A stretch of DNA of 64,000 nucleotides from Sisyra terminalis (lineage: Eukaryota > Arthropoda > Insecta > Neuroptera > Sisyridae): contig OY292277.1 in NCBI GenBank assembly GCA_958496175.1, positions 54,757,050 to 54,821,049 of the forward strand, given 5' to 3'. The stretch's first letter is position 1. Each line of letters opens with the position of its first letter. Below the pieces are notes generated by a model. It searched no databases, was not told where the DNA came from, and saw only the letters and a list, made by a program, of their open reading frames with translations. This document shows positions 48,594 to 60,959 of this stretch, piece after piece. The position numbers were made by a program, and so were the translations under genes.

Positions 48594-48768
48594 TTTCAAC
48601 TTAAAAAAATTATATTTTACCAATATAAAATCAATAATATTAATAGGTTATGTTGTTCTTGAATGTCCAAACTATTTTTTAAGCCGATTATCATCTGCGA
48701 AAGCTAACCGAAACTCCGTGCCGCGCTATCTACAATAAAACGGCGGAAACTTATTTGTACTCCTAATA

Positions 48769-50989
48769 ATTCGACAAAGTAATAAATAAACGATTTTGGA
48801 AGTAAAGGGATTGAGGGGGGATTGATGAAAGGGATTTGAGAACATGCACTTGCACCCTATACATATGTAGTACCAACTGGGTATGAGCATAATAGAAAGA
48901 AAATAATTACTTCCGTTTAATAAAGCAACTTTTCGTGACTACTTTTGTCTCTTACAATTCATCATATAGTTGAAATATCTACGACAAAGTTTGCTAAACT
49001 AACATTAACTTTACTCTTAGCACAATGGTATTTTTTAACTTTAGTTTCCATCAAATTATTAACATAAGTCGATGGAATATAAATTGTTATTTTCTCTTAA
49101 ACAAAGTACAATTTTCTTACTTAATTTTCACATGTTCTCAAGTAATAAACGTTCCGAATTGACAATTGTAAAGTAAATTGTCACACTTGAAGACTCTTCC
49201 GTTTATAAATTCCCCAAACAGATGTGCAAATAAACCTCGCAGGACCTCATTTAAACCCTTTGACCGCGATTTTAAGTGAATTACTACATTAGTTTATCGA
49301 ACTAACTTCCACTTACATAATATGTTCTGATACGTATCACTAAGTAACTGTCCCATATAAATTTCTCTGCTATAAATACTCCACAGTTTTCTATTATCAT
49401 ATCTCTATCCATCGGAAAAGCTCTAGAGAAATTTAACATTATAGGTATATACAATGAAAGGTGATTTGAGAAAATTCGGAAGGAAACATAAATCTATTTC
49501 AACAGACTATTGAAATATAGTTTCAACTTGTCTAAACACAACAAATAATCACCATTTTTTCAGTGTGGAAATTGGGAAAAAGTTTATTTGAATTATTTCA
49601 AAAAAAAAAGAAGTAAATAAATAGAATTGGTAATTGCATTTTTATCTGCATATAATCAAAATTAAGAGAACACAAAGCGCTTCTCTATCCAATGCAATAT
49701 TGTTTTATCTTGGTCGTTTCCTTTTTGCCTCTTTTTCTCGGTCTTTGTCTGCTGCTCGCGGATGATGTAATTGTGGGATTTATGAGACCCGAATGCATTT
49801 AATTAGTTTTTTAAAAAGGTCAGCCGTTTGGTAGGCGTCTCGTTGCCTCATTGAAATTTAAGTGCACATTTAAAAAGTAAAAAATTATCTATTTTTCAAT
49901 AACAACAGACTTCCAATATGTTTCTTTTCGTCTTACAATTTAAATTATTTTTAAATATCTATGCACAGACATATTGTACTGAGACTGTAAGAAATTGACA
50001 AGCAGATATATGCAACTCTCGAAGAAAAAAAATACTTTAAATAATTTACAACCAACACTAAACTTAAAATTGCAATTGAACAAGTGCAACAATGTAGCAT
50101 AATGAAATAATAGTAGGTTACCAAATCAATGATCTAAGTAATTTTTTAATATATCTAATTCATTAGAATAAAATTTTCAATTGAATATCTTCAGTAACTT
50201 ATATATATTTAATTTAGAAAACTTTTCAGCACGCAGTGGAGTTGTTTGTAATAATTTCTTTTGATAAAAATATACAGCATGAGGACAATCGTTTTACTGA
50301 TTTGAAAAGTTTGCGTACAAGTTCAAAGTTTGATTTTTAAATTCCACGCAACAATAAGGACATTTAAAAGCATTTTATTAATTCCATGCAAAATTCAAAA
50401 GCACATTTCATTATTACCGAAGAAAAAGACATTCTTTTAATTTTCATAAACTTTTATTTTTCCTTTAGGTTTCGAAAGAAATAAAACGGAACACTTTATG
50501 CAATTTTAATTTAATACGTAAGAGTTTTCTTCTCTGAAGGTGAATGGATTCAGAGTGTATTTAGTTTAAATCTTGAAGTGTATAACATTCTCTTGTTTGG
50601 TTTAGTGTGCAAATATAAAAGGTTTTCTTATTTGAGGTAACAATGTTTCAACATCAATAATCCCTTTGAACCTAAACTAATCTGACACACAATCACTCAA
50701 CACTGTGGATATACACACACGTGGGAATTTCAAATTGGGGCCGGGAATATATAATGCTATACATCCCTTGTTTAACACCAATATAAAACCAGACAATATT
50801 AATAGAAAGAAAAAAACTTTTACTTATCTTTTTTATTCTTCAATGAAAGACTTGGTTTTTCCTCTAAAGGGTCTAGCAGGATCCACATGGCGAGTTGACC
50901 CCGAAATAGGAACCTATTTCGAAACTTATGTTAAAATATCGGCTTGATATACAACACATATTTTATATACTTTTTGGAATTGGAAGTTC
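48769..50989. other. AT-rich non-coding stretch
   Basis: No gene supported. The frame at 50705-50947 does not start at a supported site and shows no domain. Confidence 0.4.
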
Positions 50990-51619
50990 TCAAATCTCAA
51001 ACTCCAAATTATAGGTGCATACTATCATATAGTACTATAATGAGGTGATATTTCAGATTTTTATCTGGTCCCCCACCAGAGATATTGAGCTCAGAAAATT
51101 GCAAATTTTGAAAATTCCCAAATTTTGTTATTTTTTATTTTAAAAAGGCTTAAAGTCTCAGACTTCAAATTTTATTTTTAAATACAACTAGTACCTAATT
51201 GTTTGTAAAAAAAGTTTTAACCTGTAGACTCTTTTCCTTCCGTCACAATCTTTCCGTGAAAATTGGAGTTTTTACAAATGAGAGCTAAGAATTTAGGCTG
51301 AAATTTCACCCCTTAGAATTACATTTAGCTGAAAACCTAAAGCTTATATTTTCATGAACCCACTGCTTTTAGTTTCATTTTGATAGGACAAATAGGGCCT
51401 GAGATAATCAAGTTTCCGCAAACCCTTAAAAGTGCGAAAATGTCTGCGCCTAGTAAAACTAATATGGCCACCACCAGAAAACTAAAAACTATAAAATTAA
51501 AATAATGATGAATTTGAATTATCAACATGTTGGGGTGGTAGCACACACAAAATTATTTTTTTTTTAATGGTCGAGCAACCATTTCTTTTATTTTTGGACC
51601 ACTTTATTTGGACTGACCC
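50990..51619 (-). mobile_element. Family D, single right arm
   Basis: Matches the right arm of the foldback copies from CAAATCTCAAACTCCAAATT to the outer end TTATTTGGACTGACCC. The inverted partner arm is absent. Confidence 0.8.
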
Positions 51620-53089
51620 TTGATTGTTATCAAAGCTTTGGTTCTAATAAATATATAAGTATATAGAAATATTCGTATACAATAGAAGTAAAAACTTTTA
51701 CTAAAAACAACTTGAAATATTAATATTTTTAATATTTACTTTACAACAAAGTTCTGACAATATCTTGGAACTTTCTGGATTTACGTCAGATGCAATTTAA
51801 TTTGCATAAATTTAATGGTCGTGTGCTTAGTGTTTATACTGTTTCAACTTGAAACTGTTTTTTAAAATTTAAATTAGGAAATTGTTCTGATAAAGTTTGT
51901 ACATTGGTTTTTGAAAACTTCCAAGTCCTTATATGGTAAAATAATTGTGGAACCTATTACGCTAGATTTAAGTTTCATATTGACAAAAATATATAATGGT
52001 CACAATTTACTCGCGTAAAGTATTACTAAATTTAAAACAAATGTTCTATAAAAGTTTGGGGGACGTTTTGTAAAGAAAATTGCTAGACTATAAAAAAATT
52101 TCCCTACTTTACTTGTGAATTTCCCATTCAGTTCGTGAAACATTTTGTAAATATTACAGTAAAGAAGATTAGAAACTTTGAAAAAGAGTTTGATTAAAAA
52201 ATTTCCATAAAAATTTTCTTCGTTTGTGTCACACTTTAAACTTTGGTATTCACCATGGAAGATGAAATATTTGCGTCAATATTTGAGAATATTATAGATG
52301 CATTTATGTGATTCCGAATTGATACACATTTCTTTCTCATGTACTTATAAAAAGCATTCCGACATTTCTGTCTTAAAATTTGTAAACTTTTAGACGAATA
52401 AATAACTTTTAAAATGAAAGTTTGAAGATAAACTTTTAATGGTAGACCTGTAAAGCAAATAAACAGTGAACAAACTTAGGGTTATTTTACTTTGGGAAAA
52501 TTAACTTGAAAAAACAGGTAGACTTGGAAAATGTTATGTGTATGTACTGCACTATATGTTTGGAATTGTTTCACATAGAGTGTGCTATTTTTCATTATTT
52601 GGTGTCGATTCTAATAGCAAATAATTCAATTATCCTCAATAAAAAATTTGATTAGTAATATAGTGAGGATAGATTATGAATAGTGTGATCATTTACTAAT
52701 GAACTAGCTCTAGTTTTGTATTGAAAAAAAAACTTAATTTCCGAACTAAAAACATATATGTTTTATTTTTTTGCCATTAGTATATAGATATTGAATACCT
52801 TTGAGTATATGATAAAATTATACGGAAAAAATATTTTCACACTAAAGCACATATTACACTAAGAATTTCCATTTAATTCAAATCAATACATGACTGGACT
52901 TGAATGAACGAATTTGGTGTGAAATAGGTATTAAGGGATGAAAGCCGAAGTATTTATCAGCGATATGATAAAATATATTATTTTTTTTCTCTCACAAACG
53001 GAGGTAGAGTTAGGCAAATTCTTTGTTCCGGTATAGAAATTTATTGTTTACAAGGCTGAAATTCATATTTATTGAATTGAATATATATG
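51620..53089. other. AT-rich non-coding stretch
   Basis: Nothing recognised. Confidence 0.4.
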
Positions 53090-53540
53090 GTGAGGGTAGT
53101 GCGTGGCGTCGTTGTGTGCACCCCGACGCCCGTTCGTCGGCGTCGTTTTCGGCGTCGTTATTGGTGTGGTTGGTCGGCGGCGGTGGCGGCGGCGGTGGCG
53201 GTGGCGGTGCGGCCTTTAAACGCGATCTGATCCGGTTTCTCCAACGAAAAGTCTTCAGTCGATCCGCGACTGTCGGTCCAACCGCAGCACCCGCTCTCCG
53301 CGATTCCATACAAACTTTCTCGAAAATCTCATTTCGTCATCGCATAATTCATACGAATCGTAAACATATTTATTATAACGCAACACCCAATTTTGTTGTC
53401 GTCGTTCCTGGACATTTTCTCCAAACGCATGTGTATCTTCGAATGTGATTGAATTTCCACGCGTTTTCCTCGACTCACTTGTTTTGCAACAGACAGCGTG
53501 GTGGTTACGACAGTCATTTGTTTTGACAGTTGGTATGTTT
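53090..53540. promoter_or_regulatory. GC- and CpG-rich patch, possible first exon or promoter
   Basis: An abrupt GC-rich block (about 53090-53320) contains CGTCG-rich sequence and a GGC/GGT triplet run at 53175-53213. The triplets read as poly-Gly on the plus strand and poly-Pro on the minus strand, and both strands are open: plus 53023-53448, minus 53010-53309 from an ATG at 53309. An initiator-like TCAGTC lies at 53254-53259 and a donor-like GTATGT at 53532. Such islands in AT-rich insect DNA often mark a first exon and its promoter. The strand and the coding status cannot be decided from the sequence. Confidence 0.4.
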
Positions 53541-55788
53541 TCACTTGTTTTCTTTCTCAATTTGTTTGTTTTGTTTTCAATTCGGCCATCAATTGATCGA
53601 TTTAATCATTTTTTTTCCTCCAAGCTGAAATTCTATTGGCCATTACATATTTTTATTTGCCCAAAAAAAAACAACTAATATCTTATATAGTAAACTAATA
53701 TCTAATATTTAATTGTAAATGTCAATAGAGGAAATTATTTTTTTCCTATTTGATTCAACGCTTTTGATGTTTGACTAAATTGATTTTTGCATTGTAACTA
53801 AAATCTTACAAAATAATTTTTAATCTAGCTAAAATTTTGTTACAATAGAGTAATGTCGTGCCTGAATACAAGAAAAAAATTGTTTATTAAATTTAATCCG
53901 GATGAAAATGATTTATTTATTTTCTGATTTATTGGTTTCGCAAAAGTTATCATCATCTCAAACAATTTTCTATGGGAATCGGATATGCTTTCATTCAATT
54001 GATTTTCATGTCATTTAATAATGCAAAATGCATTGAAATTCGTTGCGAATGCTCCATATACATAATGCTCTTGCAATGCTCGGTCGATCGTACAAATTGA
54101 TGAAAGGAATGCAATATTTATTTTTGTATATCTTTCCCCGGAATATTGTCCACACCTGATATGATCTTTGCCAAATAAGTGAGGCATTGAAATTCCAACT
54201 TACACGACAATGGTCTCCACATTATTATCACTAACGTGATTAAAAATTTCAAATACAAAAATAAAAAAGAGCGAAATTACCAATTTTTTTATAGGAGAGT
54301 TCAATGCATGGAAAAATAATTCTTTGATCTAATTTGTAACATTTAAGGAACTTAATTGTATTTAAAAAAAAACAAATGAAAAACAATGATTAATGATCAA
54401 CACTTAGTATTGATCTATAACCATAATGGAGAATTAATATGTGTATTACATTTCCAAAATATTCAATCATTTTTTGTTGGTGTTTGATCAATTTTACATT
54501 TCATTTACAATTGTTGTCTTTCAAAGGGAATAAATTAATGAAACATAATATGGGAAAATTCCTGGAAAAATTGCTGAGAGTATGAGGAGAAATTATTGGT
54601 AAAATAATTATTCATATAAAACATCGCCGAACAATATTTACAATGTTTCAAATCAGATAATCTGATTCAAATTGATTTTCTGTCATTATTTTTTCCGAGT
54701 TTCAATTAAAATAATCAACATGTGTGTGATACGTGTAAATTTAATATGTTTACCTTAACATATTATTTGTTTGCTTATATTATTTCAATTATAGTACACA
54801 ATAAACATGAAAAATTCATATATATATATATAAAATATTTAGTTTTGATTGATTTTTTTAAATTAAATGAATAAAATATTAAAGTTTGAAAACTAATGTT
54901 GTAACAGACAGTAAAGTGTCAAATATTTGACACTTAAAATTGCTATGGAAACTGATGTGTAATTTATAAGTTAAAAAAAATGAGTGATAAATAATGCAGC
55001 TGTGAAAATGGAAAAGAGAAACATTTTAAGGTTGTTCAATTATTGAAAGAGTTTAGTTTTTATTAAATTTGAAAAACCTTTTTAATATTGAATTAGGAAA
55101 TTGTGTCTCTCTTTGTTTCTATTTCGTTATTTCTGAAAAGAAAACTTGAACAACCCCCTTATTAGCGTCTGTGGAACTGAAACGATTTATTTTTATTTTT
55201 ATTTTATTTTTTTTTTTTGTAGTGTATTTATCGTTAAAACTATTTTTACTGTAGTACTAAAAGAATGTATTCGTTTCAACTTTTCCTTGGGAAACCACTT
55301 ACGTGTAAGATCAAATAAGGAACTTCAAATCCTGAATGAGCTTTAAAAAGCTTTGTGACAAATCGCTTTTGCCTTTTCTTTATTTAAAAATCTGTAATTG
55401 TCTTTAGAGTAATAGAAAAACCGATTGAAAAGTAGCCAAAAAAATAACTTTTATTTTTTTTTAGTTTACGGAATAAACATCGATTATTTACTTGTTAAAA
55501 AAAATGAGTTTTCTTTGAATTTATTATTCTAATTTGAATTGGCATTGATTGCTTTTTTTCGGATGGTTTTGAATTCGTTTTTATTTTCATAAATTAGAAA
55601 CTGAAGTAAAACGATTTCGTGCTCCAAGTTCATTATATTTCAATATAACGAGTAGGTATATGAAAACGAAATTGCAATTAATTTATTTTCATATATATAA
55701 ATTTGAGTCATCTCAAGAAAAAAATCAATTTCATCGTCTAATTAGTCAATTTAATTTGAAAGAAAGAAAAAAAAAACAGTTGGCTACA
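53541..55788. other. AT-rich non-coding stretch
   Basis: A perfect 22-bp palindrome centred on AAATATTT at 54914-54935, and a TA run at about 54822-54831. No gene supported. Confidence 0.4.
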
Positions 55789-55969
55789 TTGTGTATACAA
55801 TATATAGAATATATTGCGGTCCAATTTATGTAGTATAATCTGATATAATAATATATAAAAATCATACGATAAACATAAGTTTGAACAGAAGTTCAAACAA
55901 AAATATTCGTGACGTATTGTCCATCAATTGTGAATCATCATAAAGCAGTTATGGAGTGATCCAAACTAC

Positions 55970-56021
55970 TTGCTAACCACTGAAGAAGATTGCTTGGCCA
56001 TCGAAATACGTATCTGGGCAA
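55970..56021 (+). ncRNA. Hammerhead ribozyme candidate (minimal type I)
   Basis: The core order is right: CTGAAGA at 55980-55986 (CUGANGA), GAA at 56003-56005 and a cleavable AUC ending at 56014. Stem I: CCA 55977-55979 pairs with TGG 56015-56017, and TTGC 55970-55973 with GCAA 56018-56021, with a TAA bulge. Stem II: GAT 55988-55990 with ATC 56000-56002 and GC 55992-55993 with GC 56097-56098 less 100, that is 55997-55998, with one mismatch and a TTG loop. Stem III: the 4-bp loopless self-complement ATAC/GTAT at 56006-56013. Tiny stem III is known for hammerheads of Penelope-like elements and retrozymes. One extra A (55987) after the core may weaken it. Activity is inferred, not shown. Confidence 0.5.
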
Positions 56022-56088
56022 TACGTCACGAATATTTTTGTTTGAACTTCTGTTTAAATTTATGTTTATCGTATGATTTTTATATATT

Positions 56089-56697
56089 ACTAGCTGATCC
56101 CCGCGACTTCGTCTGCGTAACGTAGGTGTAGATTATATTTTCTTTTTAAATTTGCTATTTGTAGTGCCATATGAAAATTATTATTTTTCCTTATTTCTTT
56201 TACGAAAAACATTACCATACTTAAAAACACTATTTTGTCAACTTTAAAAAGACACAGTATCTATATTATATATAAAGTTTATATTTCCAAGAGGCAATTT
56301 TTTAAAAATTTAAATTGAATTTACTGTGGTTCTTATCAGTTCAACTAAAAATATTTTTACAGATTATTTTCTAACTTTTAATTACCTTTCCAATGATATA
56401 TAACTCACGTGTTTAAAGAAAAAATTTCTGTTTTCATCCCTAGCGAATACCTTCCCTTAATATTTTTTTGGAATTATAAGTAGCCTATAGTATGTGGGAA
56501 ATTGTGTTGTATCTTAATACCAAATTTCATTAAATTCGGTTGTTCCGTTCTTTAGTTAATTCGGGACACACAGACAGACAAAAATTGTAAAAATGTTAAA
56601 TTTGGAATAAGGGCCTCTTGAAACAAATATTTACCCTAAAATTGAGTTCAAAATCGAAATGTATAGACAGACGTAAGAATTTTATATATTAGTATAG
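56089..56697 (+). repeat. Family B repeat, full copy
   Basis: Head CTAGCTGATCCCCGCGACTT at 56090, tail TTTTATATATTAGTATAG, about 0.6 kb. It shares head and several internal blocks with family A (for example TTCGGTTGTTCCGTTCTTTA) but has its own end (ACACAGACAGAC, TACCCTAAAATTGAG). It interrupts element E. Confidence 0.8.
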
Positions 56698-56758
56698 ATT
56701 ATATCAGATTATACTACATAAAGTGGACCACAATATATCCTATATATTGTATACACAG

Positions 56759-57483
56759 TACAATTGTTCAAATTCAGCGAAAAAATCTTATTTTGATTAG
56801 TTGGCTCCATATTCAACATGTCGGAAAATGTTTGGACTTTTTGTTCTTCAATAAATGTCCGTGTTATAAAATGTTTTGAAAGTTTTCAGAATCCAACCCA
56901 TTAAAATTTGACTTCCAGATGGAAACTTTTGGTGATCAATATTTAATTTCGTTAATTACTTCTCTCCCCATCGTCCATTAAAAGTTATCGGATCCAAATC
57001 TAAAATTAGCTTCTTCTTTTTTTTTTTCGAAATTTCCAACTCTTAAATCTTTTCTTTCTCTATCCGAATAGTTGAACGTTTCGTCGTAATTATTGTAACT
57101 GTATCGTAAATTTACGTTGCGTGTGTTTGGTTCGTCGTAATAATAATATAAGGGGAAAAATTATAAATAGACGATTATGTTTGATATTATTGGTGCTAGC
57201 AAGTATCACGTTGAATGGCACAAGAAAAGTTTTATGATTGAGGCTGAATAAAGTAGTAACATAAACAATTGTTCTATGAGAATTTTCAAGTGAAATATGA
57301 TTGACGAGGAAAAGGAAAATTTTTCTCAAGTAAAGTTGTTGTTGTTGTTGTTGTTGCGAATAACGCAGATGTTGATAACAGACGTCAAACAAGACATTGA
57401 TAAGGGTCTATATAGCCGTTCAATTTTCATTGTCAATGAAACGCAAAAACTTGCACCAATATTCTATAAAAAATTCTTCAATA
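56759..57483. other. Non-coding stretch
   Basis: Holds a GTT microsatellite at 57335-57356. No gene supported. Confidence 0.4.
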
Positions 57484-57550
57484 ACAGGCCAATTGAAAAG
57501 TCCCCGGTCTACCATAGTAAAACACATTTTTCTGGCAAAATTCGATTTTA

Positions 57551-58967
57551 TTATTCAACATAGTTGCCTTCGAGGGCGCTACAGCGATTATAGCGATCTT
57601 CCAACTTTTCGATACCATTTTTGTAGTACGATTTGCTTGTACGATCTGTTGCTTCAAAATAGGCCTCAGTTTCTGCGATTACTTCTTCATTGGCGCTAAA
57701 TTTCTTTCCAGCGAACAGTCTTTTGAGGTCTGAGACCAGGAAAAAGTCGCTGGGGGCCAGATCTGGCCAATATGGTGGATGCTGGAGCAATTGGATGTCC
57801 AATTCATGCAATTTTGCCATTGTTTTCATTGATGTGTGACACGGTGCATTGTCGTGATGAAACAGCACTTTTTTCTTCTTCAAATGAGGCCGTTTTTTAA
57901 CGATTTCATCCTTTAAACCAGAGTTCCCCAAACTTTTTTGTGTCGTAGACCCCTTGCCATGTTTTTCCGTGTTGCGTAGACCCCTACTTACCTGATATTG
58001 ATTTCCTGTAAATTTCTAACTGCAGTGAAGTTTAGTATTAAAACCTTAAAGTAAAAACATAGGTACTTTTGTAACTTCATAGGTACTTTTATAAATAATG
58101 TATATGATTTGATATTATAAGATAGTATGATGTAAGTAAATAGGTACTATCAGTGATGTGTTGAGATCCACTATCGTGGACCCCCATTTTCATTTCATGG
58201 ACCACCAAATTTTTTTTCGCTGACGTAGACCCCTTGCAGGTTGTCATAGACCCCTAGGGGTCGATATAGACCACTTTGGGAATCACTGCTTTAAACGATC
58301 CAATAACGCTGTATAATAATCGCTGTTGATGTTCTGGTCCTTTTGGAGGTAATCAATGAATATTATATCTTCCGCATCCCAGAATACTGATGCCATCATA
58401 ACCTTGCCAACTGATTGTTGTTTTTCCTCGCTTTGGATTCGGTCCATCGTGTGCAGTCCACTCAGCTGACTGTCGATGGAACTCCGCAGTGAAATGATGG
58501 AATCATGTTTATCCATTGTCACATATCGACGCAAAAATTCAGGTTTATTGTGCTTAAGCAGCTTTAAACACTGCTCAAAATCATTAATACATTGTTGCTT
58601 TTGATCAGCTTTAAAAGCAGCTTTTTCATGTACAAATATTCCTAAATGATATGATGTACACGTTCAGATGAGATCTTCACAATATCTGCTATCTCGATCA
58701 ACTTCACTTTACGGTCATTCAAAATTATTTTGGTGAACTTTTTTGATGTTTTCGTCCGGTGACAGCCCCTTTTGGGCGTCCACTGCGTGTGCCGTCTTCG
58801 GTGCTCATTTCACCACGTTTAAACTTAGCATACCAATCAATGATGGTCGATTTTCCTGGTGCAGACCCCGGAAACTCTTCATCAAGCCAAGATTTGGCTT
58901 CAACTGTATTTTTTCCCCTTCAAGCAAAGCAATATTTTAGTAGCACACGAAATTCTTTTTTTTCCAT
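57551..58967 (-). pseudogene. Mariner transposase pseudogene (irritans subfamily)
   Basis: Begins at 58967 with MEKKEFRVLLKYCF, then a frameshift. The helix-turn-helix region shows EAKSWLDEEFPGSAPGKS and WYAKFKRGEMSTEDG. The linker WVPREL is lost in a deletion. The catalytic part starts with FLRRYVTMD (first Asp), followed by two frameshifts, then VFWDAEDIIFIDYLQ. The hAT insertion interrupts it between DRLKQ and KDEIVKKRPHLKKKK. The end has HHDNAPCH (second Asp), HPPYWPDLAPSDFF (third Asp, 34 residues on) and RYNRCSALEGNYVE. All three Asp codons persist, but frameshifts, stops and the insertion abolish the protein. Confidence 0.92.
57919..58288. mobile_element. hAT-type MITE nested in the mariner
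   Basis: Ends CAGAGTTCCCCAAAC and, inverted, CAGTGATTCCCAAAG. The 8-bp duplication CTTTAAAC is exact at 57911-57918 and 58289-58296. The 370-bp interior repeats GTAGACCCC-type segments near both ends and encodes nothing. An exact 8-bp duplication and these termini are diagnostic of hAT. Confidence 0.92.
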
Positions 58968-59119
58968 CTTTTTCAAATAACAAAAGTAGCTACACTCACA
59001 AACCAATGATCGGACTGCTGTCAAATTTAAAGATTGGTACTAACTAAAAATCATATGAATTTTATACTAGCACCGCACCATTTGTGTGTCAGACCGGGGA
59101 CTTTTCAATTGGCCTAGTA

Positions 59120-60271
59120 AGTTTGATTTAATCTCTCCCAAACAAAGACCAATTTCTTTAGAGTATTTTTTTCATTCTATTCATACATTTACTTTTCCAA
59201 CAAAGTGACTTATTCAGCGTTTAATCTCCGTTGGAAAATCTTTACGTAAACAACTAGTTTATTGTTTTTTTTTTGCTTGTTTTCCGCAAACATTATGCCA
59301 ACATTGTTTTCATAATAATATATCTTCATCGCTTATTTCTTTCGAATGAAAATCAATAGAAACTGATCAAAATATTTCGCTGCGTTTTTTCTATAGCTTA
59401 TAGATTGGCAAGGCAAGATAAGGCGGCAATCGTTTTTTTTTCTAAATAATATGTTTAGAAATTTTAATTTAATACAAATGATTGCATATTGCTTATGTCG
59501 TCGAGTACGGGTTTTGTTGAGCTTCAATAGGCAATTTGTTCACGGACATTGAGCTTTTCTGTGTTTTACATGTGAGCTTTTCGTTGTCGATAACAACACA
59601 CACGGTGTGACTATTAGAGAGTGAAAAACGATTCGTTATTGGCGCGAGATATGTGTGTAAAAGTATGGAAGAGCTTTCCAGTATGTTGGAGCCAATAATT
59701 CATCGATGATGCTCACTCGAGAGTTGCAAGTGTTTGTGGAGGATTGTTGGAAATAGTTTTTGCAAAGTGCTCGTTTATGCTTATGTATGTGGGTTTTGCC
59801 TCTCGATTCTCTATCTTAATGTGTAATTATAGATATTTGTAATTTGAGAGTGGTTTGAATTAAAGAATTGATGTTAACAAGCTGTCAAAGGAATTATTTA
59901 TCATTTAATCATTTTCTTCCCTGTGGCTCAGAGCCAATGATCATTTTCCTCTAACCATATAATTATAAGATTTTTTTTTTTTTTTGGTAATAAATTTAAT
60001 AGATTAAATTCGCACATGACCATTACGAGTGTATTGTGTAAACACCTACACCATCGCTGCCTGGTCTGGCAAATGGATGTAATTAAGATAAGTTGGTCGG
60101 AAAATTTATGAGGAAAGAACTAAGTCGCTTGTTGAGCTTATTGAGATTGGAATTGAACAAGTTTTAGTGGCAGTCGAGGCAAATTAAAATGCAAGTCATG
60201 TTTGGGCAAAAAGTTTTCGAAATCAAAATGTTCGAATCAAGTTGAAGTTGTCCATAGCAAAAGTATTATCT
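59120..60271. other. AT-rich non-coding stretch
   Basis: Nothing recognised. Confidence 0.4.
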
Positions 60272-60959
60272 ACTAGCAGATCCCCGCAACTTCGTCTGCG
60301 TAACGTAGCTGTAGATTATATTTTCTTTTTAGATTTGCTATTTGTAGTAGTATATGAATATTTTTCTTTTTCTTATTTGTTTTACGAAACACATAATCAT
60401 AACTGAAAACACTAATATGTCAACTTGAAAAAGACACATTTAATAAACTGTTGCTTAGAATAAAATAGTTGTATATAATGATCAATTATTTTTCAAAAAA
60501 TATTTATAAATATCTAAAAAGAGTACGGTCTATTCCGTATACCTACGATAGGTATACCTACCGTGAACCAATTAATCCGTAAATCAATTACCATCTATAC
60601 ATAAATGAAAAATATCGTCAAGTTCAATAAATTCGGTCTTAATTATGACTAAAAAAAGTCGAAAGTTAGCAAAATACTCGCGTCAAAATAACCCCATCTC
60701 CCTTTTTCGATTCCCGAATGAACCTTTTTCCAAAAACTATTATACTATTGCAATGTACAACACAACCGCGAAATTGAAATTTGTACAATGGCACGAAACT
60801 CAGTTCTTCCATAATCAAGTATAAGCATTATGTATCTATAAATATCTAAATTTCAACTATATAATTAAACCATATTGGATAGTCTAGAGTTCACCATACA
60901 CGATTTGGCGTATGTCGTTTGTTTTGGAAGAGCATTTTAAATTTCTTTTATCATTATGG

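Larger units (their letters stand above)
47867..48766 (-). mobile_element. Internally deleted mariner element (DD34D)
   Basis: A 900-bp element with TIRs that read TTAGG(T/A)GTACAAATAAG and continue TTTCCGCCGTTTT. TA duplications at 47865-47866 and 48767-48768 flank it. It is shorter than the usual 1.25-1.3 kb because the middle of the transposase gene is missing. It differs from the Himar-like copy at 57484-59117 in both TIR and protein. Confidence 0.9.
55789..56758. mobile_element. Palindromic element E with hammerhead-like loop, split by family B
   Basis: Left arm 55789-55920 and right arm 56019-56088 plus 56698-56758 are near-perfect inverted repeats. They share TGTGTATACAATATATAG ends, GTAGTATAATCTGATATAAT, ATCATACGATAAACATAA and AATATTCGTGACGTATTG. 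Without the family-B insertion (56089-56697) the element would be about 360 bp. The loop (about 98 bp) is unique and holds a hammerhead-ribozyme-like motif. No protein is encoded. Confidence 0.7.
57484..59117 (-). mobile_element. Himar-like (irritans-type) mariner, degenerate, split by a hAT MITE
   Basis: TIRs contain AGGCCAATTGAAAAGTCCCC and continue GGTCT at both ends. TA duplications at 57482-57483 and 59118-59119 flank the element. Removing the 370-bp hAT insertion and its 8-bp duplication leaves 1256 bp, the normal mariner size. The protein remnants match the irritans subfamily that includes Himar1. Confidence 0.92.

Noticed and set aside
58743..59047. Plus-strand frames over the mariner
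   Set aside because: Antisense shadows of the minus-strand transposase remnant.
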